A stretch of 42,309 bases of DNA from an uncultured Desulfovibrio sp. (GTDB lineage: Bacteria; Desulfobacterota; Desulfovibrionia; Desulfovibrionales; Desulfovibrionaceae): the NCBI RefSeq assembly GCF_910584445.1, contig NZ_CAJUBO010000014.1, positions 30,367 to 72,675 on the forward strand, in the 5' to 3' direction. The notes under the pieces are model-generated. The model ran no database searches, was not told where the DNA came from, and saw only the letters and a program-made list of their open reading frames with translations. Positions 8,690 to 17,223 of the stretch are shown here, in pieces. Each line of letters begins with the position of its first letter. Position 1 is the first letter of the stretch. The translations under genes were made by a program, and so were the position numbers.

Positions 8690-11600
8690 TCACTCCTTGA
8701 CCAGGCAGGTGCCGCAGGAAGGACAGAAGCGCATGGACTCCGAGGGGATGGGCTGGGCGCAGGCCTCGTTGGGGCAAAGCCGCGGCACCGGCCCAAGCTC
8801 GACGATGAGTTCGCCCTCGTGCACCGAGACCATTTGCTTGCTCTCCTTGAAGTCCGCCGTCTTGAGCACGCGCCTGACGATGCCGTCCACCGGGGCGAGC
8901 ACCGCCTTCTCCTGCTTCATGATGGAAACGTTGAAAAGCTCCTCGCCCGCCTTCACGATATCGCCCGGATGGACATACATGACCCACAGGTCGCCATTGC
9001 TCGGGGAGGGCACCTGATACGGGTCCGCGGGGTCGGCCATGGGCAGGCCCCGGTTTTTCTGGGCGGTGGGCTGGCTGACCTGCACCTCGCAGCTCAGGAA
9101 TTCCGAATCGAGCACATAGCGGCAGATAGCCATGCCCGCGTCATTGGGACGGGAAATGCTCAACAGCAGCAGATGATGCGGCTTGCCGCTCGTATCCGTG
9201 AAGTTGAGGTCCTGCCCCACCTTCATGCCCTCGAACCAGACATCCAGCGGCAGATTGTTGGGGTCGCCGAATCTGGCGCGGAACTGGATGGTCTTGAGCG
9301 CATCCGCCGGATGATTCAGGTAGAGGATGAACTCTTCCGCATTGGGCGGCCGCTTGAGGATATCGGCGCAGGCGCGTTCCTCGGCGGCAAGGTTCGTGTC
9401 CGGCAGCGACTCCAGGGGCGAGGCTTCCGTCCTGGCTTCGATGGCGTTTTTCCAGTCCGCGCCGAAAGCGCTTTCATACACCCAGTCGGCGGGGAAGCCC
9501 AGCGGGAGCTTGCCGAATTTCCCCAACAACAGATTGCGGAAGGCATCGTTGCAGTCCTGATAGATGGTAAGACGCGCCTGACGCATTTCGGGCGAAAGCT
9601 CGGCCTCCGGCGTGCGCGTCACCTCTCCGAGCACCTCCAGGAGGTAGCGCACCTCTTCCTCGCCGCCGCGCTTCCATGCCCCGGTCACGGCAAGAAACGC
9701 CGTGTTCCAGGTGATCTGCGAGCCGGGCGTCACGTCATGGTAGCGCACGATCTGGCGGCTCCCTTCCAGAAACTTGAGCATATAGGGCAGCAGATGGATG
9801 TAGCCCTGCTTCATGGCCCCCTCCTGCGAGGAGGAAGTGGCCCCGCCGGGCATGCCATGCAGCGTGACATCGTGGTCGATGCCCTGGAAGTACGGCGTGC
9901 AATAGCGGTCATAGTAGGGCATGATCTGCTTGCAGACGAAATTGGCGTCGCGGATGGCGTCCTTGTTCAAATGACACTTCAACCCCAGCTCGTCTTCCAG
10001 ATACGCCATCATGGAGAGCACATCGCCCTGGCCGTAGGACCGCACGGCTGCGCCCAGGCCGACATCCAGAATGTGCGCCCCGGCCCTGGCCGCGGCCCCG
10101 CAGGCGGGCACGAAAAGGCCGTCCGTATAATGGCGGTGATAATGAAGGACAAGCCCGGGCCATTCCCTGCGAAGGGCGCTCACAAGCTCCTCCATGAACC
10201 TGGGGGGGCACACCCCGGCCATGTCCTTCAGGCCCAGGATGATATGGCGTTCCGCCACCCGGGGATCGACCCCGAGGATGTCCGCCGCCATGGCGATCAT
10301 GCCGCGGGCCACCTCCAGATAGTGCGGAATGTCGAACCCCTTGCTCCAGGAAAGGGAAATGGCCGGCTCAAAAATGACATCCTTGCGGGAGAGCACCACT
10401 TCGGCCAGAGGGCGCATATTTTCCACATGATTGAGAAAATCGAAACAGCGCACCACCTGATAGCAGTCACAGATCATCTCGCCGGTGGCGCGCATGAGAT
10501 TGCGCGGCTGGGGCGTATAGCCCAGCACATTGGTGGACCGCACCAGCAGCTGCTTGAAGGTCTTGGGCGCGAAGCGGTTCCATTCCCGCGCTTCCGTGAA
10601 GGGATACGTCATGTTGGCGAGCATGGCGACATGAAAATGCGCGCCGCCGCCATTCTCAATGGAAAAATAGCCCACATTGTCGAGATAGGGGCCGATGAGC
10701 CTGTCTTCCGCAAGGCGGAACCGGTTGCCGGAATTGGACTGCGTGAAATCACGCGGCGTCGTGTCCGTGAAATGGACGTAGCCGGCATCGCGGATATAAT
10801 CGAGCGTTGCCAGCCTGTCCCCGTGCGGATAGGGCGACGGCCTGCGCCGGACAGAAGGGCTGATGGGCGGCAGTACCGGCGCGAAGGGACCCAGCGCCGG
10901 GGTGGTGATGGAACGGTATTCCCCGAGCTGGACATACGGATTGTAGCCCTTGGCCGAAATCTCGGCCACCAGGCGCGCCAGGCGTTCGCCTTCGGGAGCG
11001 ATGTCCGTGTAGAACATCAGCTCGGGATGGTCGGCGATGAAGTTGGTGTTGATCTCGCCGCGGCGGAACTCCGGCTGCTTGATGACTTTGCGGAAGAAGG
11101 GAATGGTGGTCTTGATGCCGCCGATGACATACTCGCTGAGGGCGCGGTCCATGATGCCCAGGGTCTTTTCCCAGTCATGGGCATAGGCGATGAGCAGCGA
11201 GCCTGCCGAATCATAGTTGGCCGGAAACTCGTACCCGGCGCTGATGTTGGAATCCAGGCGCACGCCAGGGCCGCCGGGGGAGACATAGCGGGAAATCAGC
11301 CCGGAATTGGGCGCGAAGTTCTCCTGCGGGTTCTCGCAGTTGATACGCACCTGCATGGCGCAGTACGAGGGCCGCAGATCCTCCTCCCGATAGCGCAGTT
11401 CGGCCCCGAAGGCCACGGCGATCTGCTCCTCCACAAGGTCGATGCCGTAGCGGCATTCCGTGATGCCGTGCTCCACCTGAAGGCGCGTGTTCACTTCAAT
11501 GAGATACGGCTCGCCGTCCGGGGTAATGAGAAATTCCACCGTAGCCAGCGAATGGTAGCCCACGTCGCGCACCAGCCGGCGGGCATAGTCCTTGAGGCGC

Positions 11601-12397
11601 TCACGCAGTTCAGGCGTCACCCCCTTCCAGGGCGACGGCGTGATCTCGATGAGCTTCTGGTGGTTGCGCTGCACCGTGCAGTCGCGTTCGTCAAAGGCAA
11701 ACACATTGCCGTACATGTCGGCGATGACCTGGATCTCGATATGGCGCACATCGGCCAGGAACTTTTCCACAAAAAGGCGCGGATTGCCGAAGGAAGCCTG
11801 AGCCATGGAGGATGCCTTGAAAAAGGCGTCGTCCAGTTCCGCCTCGTTGTGGATGGCGAAAATGCCGCGTCCCCCGCCGCCGCCTTCGGCCTTGAGCATG
11901 ATGGGCAGGCCGATCTCCTTGATAAGCGTGCGCGCGGTCGCCATGTCCACCGCGCCGTCTGAGCCGGGCACCACGGGAATGCCCAGCCTGCGCGCCACCG
12001 CGCGCGCCTGCACCTTGTTGCCCAGCAGGTTCATGGCTTCGGCCGTGGCGCCGATGAAGGTGATGTCCGCCTCCTTGCAGCGCCGGGGAAAGCGCGTGTC
12101 CTCGGAGGCGAAGCCCCAGCCCGGATGGATGCCCACCACGCCGCGGCGCTTGGCCTTGTCGATGATGGCGTCGATATCCAGATAGGCACGCGGCTCGTTG
12201 CCCAGCAGGATGAGTTCCTGGGCCGTCGCGGCAGCGGGGGCGGTCTTGTCCACATCCGTGGCGGTCATGGCGGCGACGGCATCGAAGCGTTCGCGGATGG
12301 AGCGGCAAATACGCCGGGCAGGTATGCCCCGGTTTGCCACGAGAATGACCTTGCCCTTGAGAAATTCCTGAACGTCGGCGAATGTTTTTCTGCCCAT
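8690..12397 (-). CDS. pyc: pyruvate carboxylase, single-chain, with C-terminal zinc ribbon
   Basis: Carboxylates pyruvate to oxaloacetate using ATP, bicarbonate and covalently bound biotin. Residues about 10-460 are biotin carboxylase: VANRGIPARRICRS, the glycine-rich ATP loop LKAEGGGGGRGI, and EVNTRLQVEHGITE. The carboxyltransferase domain begins near residue 545 (FTDTTPRDF.QS) with a metal-site segment near YHRHYTDG. The biotinyl domain at about 1130-1205 carries the target lysine, K1161, in SIMKQEKA rather than the usual AMKM. Residues 1208-1235 add a short ribbon with cysteines 1208, 1213, 1225, 1228 and 1231 (CPSCGTC at the end), not part of standard Pyc. The ATG at 12397 has GAGG/AAAGGG immediately upstream. 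It follows birA by 64 bases in the same direction, placing enzyme and its biotinylating ligase in one unit. Confidence 0.94.
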   Translation of the reverse strand: MGRKTFADVQEFLKGKVILVANRGIPARRICRSIRERFDAVAAMTATDVDKTAPAAATAQELILLGNEPRAYLDIDAIIDKAKRRGVVGIHPGWGFASEDTRFPRRCKEADITFIGATAEAMNLLGNKVQARAVARRLGIPVVPGSDGAVDMATARTLIKEIGLPIMLKAEGGGGGRGIFAIHNEAELDDAFFKASSMAQASFGNPRLFVEKFLADVRHIEIQVIADMYGNVFAFDERDCTVQRNHQKLIEITPSPWKGVTPELRERLKDYARRLVRDVGYHSLATVEFLITPDGEPYLIEVNTRLQVEHGITECRYGIDLVEEQIAVAFGAELRYREEDLRPSYCAMQVRINCENPQENFAPNSGLISRYVSPGGPGVRLDSNISAGYEFPANYDSAGSLLIAYAHDWEKTLGIMDRALSEYVIGGIKTTIPFFRKVIKQPEFRRGEINTNFIADHPELMFYTDIAPEGERLARLVAEISAKGYNPYVQLGEYRSITTPALGPFAPVLPPISPSVRRRPSPYPHGDRLATLDYIRDAGYVHFTDTTPRDFTQSNSGNRFRLAEDRLIGPYLDNVGYFSIENGGGAHFHVAMLANMTYPFTEAREWNRFAPKTFKQLLVRSTNVLGYTPQPRNLMRATGEMICDCYQVVRCFDFLNHVENMRPLAEVVLSRKDVIFEPAISLSWSKGFDIPHYLEVARGMIAMAADILGVDPRVAERHIILGLKDMAGVCPPRFMEELVSALRREWPGLVLHYHRHYTDGLFVPACGAAARAGAHILDVGLGAAVRSYGQGDVLSMMAYLEDELGLKCHLNKDAIRDANFVCKQIMPYYDRYCTPYFQGIDHDVTLHGMPGGATSSSQEGAMKQGYIHLLPYMLKFLEGSRQIVRYHDVTPGSQITWNTAFLAVTGAWKRGGEEEVRYLLEVLGEVTRTPEAELSPEMRQARLTIYQDCNDAFRNLLLGKFGKLPLGFPADWVYESAFGADWKNAIEARTEASPLESLPDTNLAAEERACADILKRPPNAEEFILYLNHPADALKTIQFRARFGDPNNLPLDVWFEGMKVGQDLNFTDTSGKPHHLLLLSISRPNDAGMAICRYVLDSEFLSCEVQVSQPTAQKNRGLPMADPADPYQVPSPSNGDLWVMYVHPGDIVKAGEELFNVSIMKQEKAVLAPVDGIVRRVLKTADFKESKQMVSVHEGELIVELGPVPRLCPNEACAQPIPSESMRFCPSCGTCLVKE

Positions 12398-12461
12398 CCC
12401 TTTCCTCTGTCTCCTTGCGTGCCGCCCGCCATGCGCGGGCGCCGGCGGCGCGCCCCATGCA

Positions 12462-13244
12462 TCACACGGGTCTCAGGCTGCCACCCGTGCATTCCAGAAT
12501 GCCGCTTTCCGTTTCAAGGCGCAGGGCGCCCGACGGCCAGAGTCCGGCCAACCGTCCTTTCACCGCCATGTGGCCGTCCACGACCTCCACCGTCTCCCCC
12601 CGCCAGAGAAGGAGCGACTCCGCGCGCCCGCGCCATGAGCCTGCGAAAACGCGCGCGCCAGTATATGCCGAAACCATACGCCTTACAAGGCACGCCCAGA
12701 CCTCGGCCGCCACCGGGTCCGGCCCGTTGCCGCTCTCGGCAAGACAGGCGGCGCCCAGCGCCGCATCCGGCCGCAGGGCGGCATCCGGCGGCCGCGACGC
12801 CACATTGACGCCAATGCCCGCCAAAAGGACGCCGCCCCGCTCCTCCAGCAGGATGCCCGCCACCTTGCGGGGCACCCCGGCCATGTGGAGCACGAGGTCA
12901 TTGGGCCATTTGATGCGGACATGCCACCCGAGCGCCCCCAGGGCCTCCGCCGCGAGAAGGCCCACCGCCGGCGCTGCGGAGGAGCCGTCAAACGGCGGCG
13001 TGACCGGCAGACGCAGAGCGGCATAAATATTGCCCGGCGGCGAATGCCACTGGCGCCGCAACTGGCCGCGTCCCGCGGTCTGGCTCGCGGCAAGGGCGCT
13101 GTCCCAAATGCGGAGGCGCCCGGCGCGTGCCAGCTCAAAAGCCGCATCCAGGCACGAGGGCACCTCGGCAAAAGGAAAGATCTCCGGTCCGGCGCCGGGT
13201 CCGCTCACCGCCACGGCACAGGGATGCGCGCCGTTCCCGTTCAC
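12462..13244 (-). CDS. birA: biotin--protein ligase (catalytic domain only)
   Basis: Activates biotin as biotinyl-AMP and attaches it to a target lysine, here presumably that of the adjacent pyruvate carboxylase. Motifs: SQTAGRGQLRRQWHSPPGN (biotin/ATP loop), KWPNDL, KVAGILLE and GIGVNVASRP, followed by a small C-terminal domain. Length is 260 residues. The start is taken as GTG at 13244 because it overlaps the ybeY stop as GTGA, the typical coupled junction; longer readings would run deep into ybeY. There is no N-terminal winged helix, so unlike E. coli BirA this enzyme should not repress bio genes. It is followed by pyc. Confidence 0.88.
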   Translation of the reverse strand: MNGNGAHPCAVAVSGPGAGPEIFPFAEVPSCLDAAFELARAGRLRIWDSALAASQTAGRGQLRRQWHSPPGNIYAALRLPVTPPFDGSSAAPAVGLLAAEALGALGWHVRIKWPNDLVLHMAGVPRKVAGILLEERGGVLLAGIGVNVASRPPDAALRPDAALGAACLAESGNGPDPVAAEVWACLVRRMVSAYTGARVFAGSWRGRAESLLLWRGETVEVVDGHMAVKGRLAGLWPSGALRLETESGILECTGGSLRPV

Positions 13245-13702
13245 CGGGCATTCCCCGCTTCCGCCGCGTCCCGGCAGGCGGCGCAGAGCGCATCCATCTC
13301 CGGCCCGTGATCCAGCCCGGCAAGATGCCCCATGCCATGTGCGAGCAGCCGCAACAGATGTTCGCAGGGGTCCTGTCCGTAGAGCAGACACTCCCGCGCC
13401 AGCGTATCCAGAGAAAGCAGAAGACTGCCCGCCATGCCGGCAGCCCCGGGAAAGGAAAGGACATTGGTCGGGCCATGGCAGCCGAGATGCCGCGCATTGG
13501 CCGCGGCCATGCCCGCATCGTCCAGCAGGTAGAGGTCAACGGACTCCACCGGCCGCCCGGCGGCGGCCACCGTGGCGCACATGGTTTCCAGGGCGTGCCG
13601 CAATTCCCGGCGGTCCAGGGGGCACATCCAGCCCATGCCGCCGTGCCGGACAAAAACGGCCGCAACAGGCGCAGGGCATCCAGGGCCGCCAATGGCGGCC
13701 AT
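13241..13702 (-). CDS. ybeY: endoribonuclease YbeY (16S rRNA maturation)
   Basis: Metal-dependent RNase for 16S rRNA 3' end maturation and ribosome quality control. The 153-residue product carries GPTNVLSFP (77-85) and the zinc site HGMGHLAGLDH with His122, His126 and His132, matching the family pattern HGxxHLxGxDH. The ATG at 13702 lies 13 bases after the pgpH stop with AGGGGC upstream. An in-frame upstream extension exists but would run into pgpH, so I reject it. Order phoH-pgpH-ybeY is conserved in many bacteria and supports the call. Its stop overlaps the birA GTG. Confidence 0.88.
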   Translation of the reverse strand: MAAIGGPGCPAPVAAVFVRHGGMGWMCPLDRRELRHALETMCATVAAAGRPVESVDLYLLDDAGMAAANARHLGCHGPTNVLSFPGAAGMAGSLLLSLDTLARECLLYGQDPCEHLLRLLAHGMGHLAGLDHGPEMDALCAACRDAAEAGNAR

Positions 13703-13715
13703 GTCCGGGCGCCCC

Positions 13716-16082
13716 TCAGAGCGCAATGGGCTTCTCCCCGGGCAGCGACGCCTCGCGTGCGGCGCAGGGGGAAGCGGACCCCGGCGGTTGCGGAGTTTCG
13801 CGAAGGCCGGATGGATGCGTCTGTTCCCCGCAGGATCCCTGCCGCCCCTCATGGGGGGCTTCGGGCTTGCGGCCCGCTTCCTGCGGCGTTTTCCGCGCCT
13901 CGGGATACGTGATACGCTGATGGAAAATGCCCGTGAGGATGCGCTGGAAATTCTCGCTCAGGTAATGCAGGTCCTTGAAGGTCAGTTCGGATTCGTCAAG
14001 CTGGCCCTCGGCGAAGATCCCCTTGATGATGGCGTCGATATGGCTCCTGATGCGGGCCGGCGTGGGGTCGGTCAGCGTGCGGCTGCTCGCCTCCACGGAA
14101 TCCGCGAGCATAAGGATGGCCGCCTCCTTGGTCTGCGGGCGCGGGCCGGGATAGCTGAAGTCGGACTCCTGGGGCTTTTCCCCCAGGTCCACGGCCTTCT
14201 GGTAAAAATAGCGCATCAGGCGCGTGCCGTGGTGCTGGCGGATGATGTCGCAAATTTCCAGGCCGAGATTGTAGCGCTCGGCGAGTTCCGTACCTTTTTT
14301 GACGTGCGAAAGCAGGACAAGCGCGCTCATGGACGGCGCCAGCTTGTCATGCTTGTTGGGCGCGCCGAACTGGTTTTCGATGAAGTAGTCGGGATAGGTG
14401 AGCTTTCCCGCGTCATGATACAGGGCCGCCACCTTGCAGAGCAGGCTGTTGGCGCCAATGGCCTTGGCGCCGGCTTCCACCATGTTGGCGACCACCAGCG
14501 AGTGGTGGTAGGTGCCGGGGATGGTCACCATGATCTCCTGCATCAGGGGCTGCTCCAGGCTCATGAGTTCCATGAGGCGGAAACGGGTGCTGTAGCCAAA
14601 GGCGATTTCCAGCACCGGGCTTACGGCAAAGAGCAGGATGAGCGAAAGCAGGGAACTGATCAGCACGGCGATCATCTGGACAGGCATCTGGAAGAGCGGC
14701 GTTTGCGCGAGCAGCGCCATGCCGGCCCAGACAGCCAGCAGGCCGAGCGAAAGCGGAACGACGCTCCAGACCACATCCTGGCGGCTCTGCGCGCTCGTCA
14801 CCAGCCAGGTGGCGAGCATGCCGCCGAGAAAGTAATAGAGAAACAGCGGAAATCCTTCCTGAAACATGAGCATGCAGAAGAGGGAAAGGAGCAGCCCCAT
14901 GGTGCAGTAGCGCCGCGCCGCGAAGACCATGGCGACAAGGCCCACGGATCCGGCCACGGGAAAGGCGATGGCAAACGCGCTGAGCAGGCTCGGGCTGTCG
15001 AGACGCAGACCCAGGAGCCAGACACATTTGGCCCCCACGCCAAAGAGCAGGAGCACCAGGGAGATGAGCAGCATGTCCTTGCGCCGGAGCGGTGTGCCCG
15101 GGCGCCCGCTGGGGGCGACGAAAAAGCCCACGGAAAGCAGCAGGGAACACAGGAACGCCCCCCCGGCCGTTTCCCAGCGCATGGGATCGGCAGAGGAGGT
15201 GTACAGGGCCTGCATCTTGATCTGCTGCTCGCGGCTCGCGCGCTCCCCTTTTCGCAGGACAAGCTCCCCTTTCTGGATCTGGTAATAAACGGGAGCCACC
15301 GAGGCGACCACATCGGCGCCGCGCTTCTGGGTGGCCTCGCGGTTGAGCGTCAGCGAGGCGGGCATGGTGGCGGAAAGCAGGATGTTGATGGCCCGCCGCG
15401 ACTGGGGATTGAGTTCAGGAACCTCCCGCAGCTGCGCGGAGACCTCGGCCAGGAAGGACTGCACGTCCGGCAGGGCGCGCACGTCGGGGCGCAGGGTCTC
15501 GGTATTGGCGTCCAGATTGCGGAGGATGATGCCCGAACGCCCCACGCGGGCCGCGCGGATATCCCACACCAGCCCTTCCGCGAGTTGTTCGCGGATCTGG
15601 GGCAGCAGCTTTTTCAGAAGATAGGTCTGCACCTCGCGCCGCGACAGTTCGGGAAGCACCTCGTCCGCGACAGCGGGGGTCACTTCTTCGGCAAGGCGCT
15701 GAAGTTCCGGAGAATTCCTGTGCTCCGGGCCGCTATTGAGCGCCCGGAGGATCTCCAGGATACGGCCCTGGAACTGCGTATATGGCTCGATGCTCAGATC
15801 ATAGACCGGCGGCTGGAGCGACAGGACCTGCTTGCGCCGCGCCTTGCTGGCCTGGCTGTCCTCCACGAGCAGGTCCCTGTCGGCGATGACATCGCTTTCC
15901 GCCACCTGCCCCGCCACATAGAGGCGTTGCGCGGTCTCGAAATTGGCGCCCGCCAGCAGGGAAAGAAAGAGCAGGCTCCCCACAAGGGCCCATATGCCCC
16001 AACCGCAATGGTGGCGCGCCTTGAGCGCGCGGAAGAGCGCCAGGGTGCTAGACGGGCGCGCCGGCTTTTTCTGCGTCGTCAT
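13716..16082 (-). CDS. pgpH: 7TM-HD membrane phosphohydrolase, PgpH family
   Basis: Members of this family hydrolyse cyclic di-AMP through a cytoplasmic HD domain. The 788-residue product has an N-terminal transmembrane helix (about 30-50), an extracytoplasmic 7TMR-HDED region rich in charged helices (to about 280), a cluster of hydrophobic segments (about 300-480), then the HD domain with YHHSLVVANMVEAG, ALYHDAGKL and IIRQHHGTRL carrying the metal ligands. The C-terminal tail is proline- and glutamate-rich and looks disordered. ATG 16082 is chosen; an in-frame TTG four codons upstream (16094) with GGAG before it is an alternative. Either start overlaps the end of phoH, implying translational coupling. 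Whether c-di-AMP is made in this organism cannot be judged here. Confidence 0.85.
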   Translation of the reverse strand: MTTQKKPARPSSTLALFRALKARHHCGWGIWALVGSLLFLSLLAGANFETAQRLYVAGQVAESDVIADRDLLVEDSQASKARRKQVLSLQPPVYDLSIEPYTQFQGRILEILRALNSGPEHRNSPELQRLAEEVTPAVADEVLPELSRREVQTYLLKKLLPQIREQLAEGLVWDIRAARVGRSGIILRNLDANTETLRPDVRALPDVQSFLAEVSAQLREVPELNPQSRRAINILLSATMPASLTLNREATQKRGADVVASVAPVYYQIQKGELVLRKGERASREQQIKMQALYTSSADPMRWETAGGAFLCSLLLSVGFFVAPSGRPGTPLRRKDMLLISLVLLLFGVGAKCVWLLGLRLDSPSLLSAFAIAFPVAGSVGLVAMVFAARRYCTMGLLLSLFCMLMFQEGFPLFLYYFLGGMLATWLVTSAQSRQDVVWSVVPLSLGLLAVWAGMALLAQTPLFQMPVQMIAVLISSLLSLILLFAVSPVLEIAFGYSTRFRLMELMSLEQPLMQEIMVTIPGTYHHSLVVANMVEAGAKAIGANSLLCKVAALYHDAGKLTYPDYFIENQFGAPNKHDKLAPSMSALVLLSHVKKGTELAERYNLGLEICDIIRQHHGTRLMRYFYQKAVDLGEKPQESDFSYPGPRPQTKEAAILMLADSVEASSRTLTDPTPARIRSHIDAIIKGIFAEGQLDESELTFKDLHYLSENFQRILTGIFHQRITYPEARKTPQEAGRKPEAPHEGRQGSCGEQTHPSGLRETPQPPGSASPCAAREASLPGEKPIAL

Positions 16083-17046
16083 ATGCGCTGACAATGGCTC
16101 CGACTAAAGGATGACGCACCACATCGGCCTTGGTGAACCGATGGATGGCAAGCCCGGGGACATCACGCAGCAGGCCCAGGGCGTGGATCAGGCCCGAACG
16201 TGGCCTGTCCGCGCCCGGCTGGGCCGGAAGGTCGATCTGGGTCGCGTCGCCTGTGACCACCATCCGGGAGCCGAAGCCCATGCGGGTGAGGAACATCTTC
16301 ATCTGCTCGCGGGTGGTGTTCTGCGCCTCGTCCAGGATGATGAAGGCATCGTTGAGGGTGCGGCCGCGCATGAAGGCGAGCGGCGCGATCTCGATGACGC
16401 CGCTCTCCAGCATGGCGGCCACCTTGGGTTGCGGCGTCATGTCATAGAGCGCGTCGTAGAGCGGCCTGAGATAGGGATTCACCTTTTCCGCCAGATCGCC
16501 GGGGAGAAAGCCGAGCCGTTCGCCCGCCTCCACCGCCGGACGCGTCAGCACGATGCGCTTGACGCGGTGGCGCTGGAGCATGGATAGCGCCATGGCAACG
16601 GCCAGATAGGTCTTGCCCGTGCCGGCCGGACCCACGGCAAAAACAAGCTCATTGGCGCGCAAGGCCTCAAGATAGGCTTTCTGCGCCACATTGCGCGCCG
16701 TCACGCTCTTGCGCGGCGTGCTCACAAAGACCGCATCGCGGAAGACGGCGCCGAGGTTCAGGCCGGGATCGTTCCGCACCATGGCATAGGCGCGCGCCAC
16801 GTCCTGCCCGCCCAGGACGAGTCCGCCGCGCAGGAGCGCGTACAGCTGGACAAAGACCTGACAGAGATCGCGCCGCACATCGGGATCGTCGCTTTCCACA
16901 AGGACGCTTGCTCCGCGGCTCGTAATACGCGCGCCGCTGGCGGCGGCCAGCAGGTCGAGATGCGCGTTGCGCGGCCCGAACAGCAGGTTGGCGAGCGCGG
17001 GATCGTCAAATTCCACGATCTCCGGCGCAGGGGGACACTCAGGCAT
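16048..17046 (-). CDS. phoH: PhoH-family P-loop ATPase
   Basis: Cytoplasmic PhoH-like ATPase, thought to act in RNA metabolism with YbeY. The 332-residue reading has the typical opening FDDPALANLLFG, a small N-terminal KH-like part, then the P-loop GPAGTGKT (139-146), Walker B with IILDEAQN, and VVTGDATQIDLP. ATG 17046 gives the usual family start but has no clear Shine-Dalgarno; ATG 17082 or 17133 in the same frame are possible. It is the first gene of the minus-strand series phoH-pgpH-ybeY-birA-pyc, and its 3' end overlaps pgpH by 35 bases. Confidence 0.9.
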   Translation of the reverse strand: MPECPPAPEIVEFDDPALANLLFGPRNAHLDLLAAASGARITSRGASVLVESDDPDVRRDLCQVFVQLYALLRGGLVLGGQDVARAYAMVRNDPGLNLGAVFRDAVFVSTPRKSVTARNVAQKAYLEALRANELVFAVGPAGTGKTYLAVAMALSMLQRHRVKRIVLTRPAVEAGERLGFLPGDLAEKVNPYLRPLYDALYDMTPQPKVAAMLESGVIEIAPLAFMRGRTLNDAFIILDEAQNTTREQMKMFLTRMGFGSRMVVTGDATQIDLPAQPGADRPRSGLIHALGLLRDVPGLAIHRFTKADVVRHPLVGAIVSAYDDAEKAGAPV

Positions 17047-17223
17047 GTGTCGGATGTAGCCTATTTCCGCGGGGCTGTCCATCAGGGGGGCGTTCCCGCT
17101 TCCCGGAAGGGAAATCTGGCACGATACCTGCATAACTTTGGGAGCGATCCTTCACTTCAGCCGCCGGACGCCATATTTCCGGTCACTCCGGCACTTCGGC
17201 GGCAAAAACTGCCTGGAGCGGCC

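Noticed and set aside
4704..12000. Very long open frames on the plus strand opposite ppsA and pyc (up to 1,437 codons)
   Set aside because: They mirror well-conserved minus-strand enzymes; GC-rich codon bias leaves the complementary frame free of stops. Translations are His/Ala/Gly-rich with no recognisable domains.
13572..16091. 839-codon plus-strand frame opposite pgpH
   Set aside because: Shadow of pgpH; low-complexity His/Gln/Gly-rich translation.
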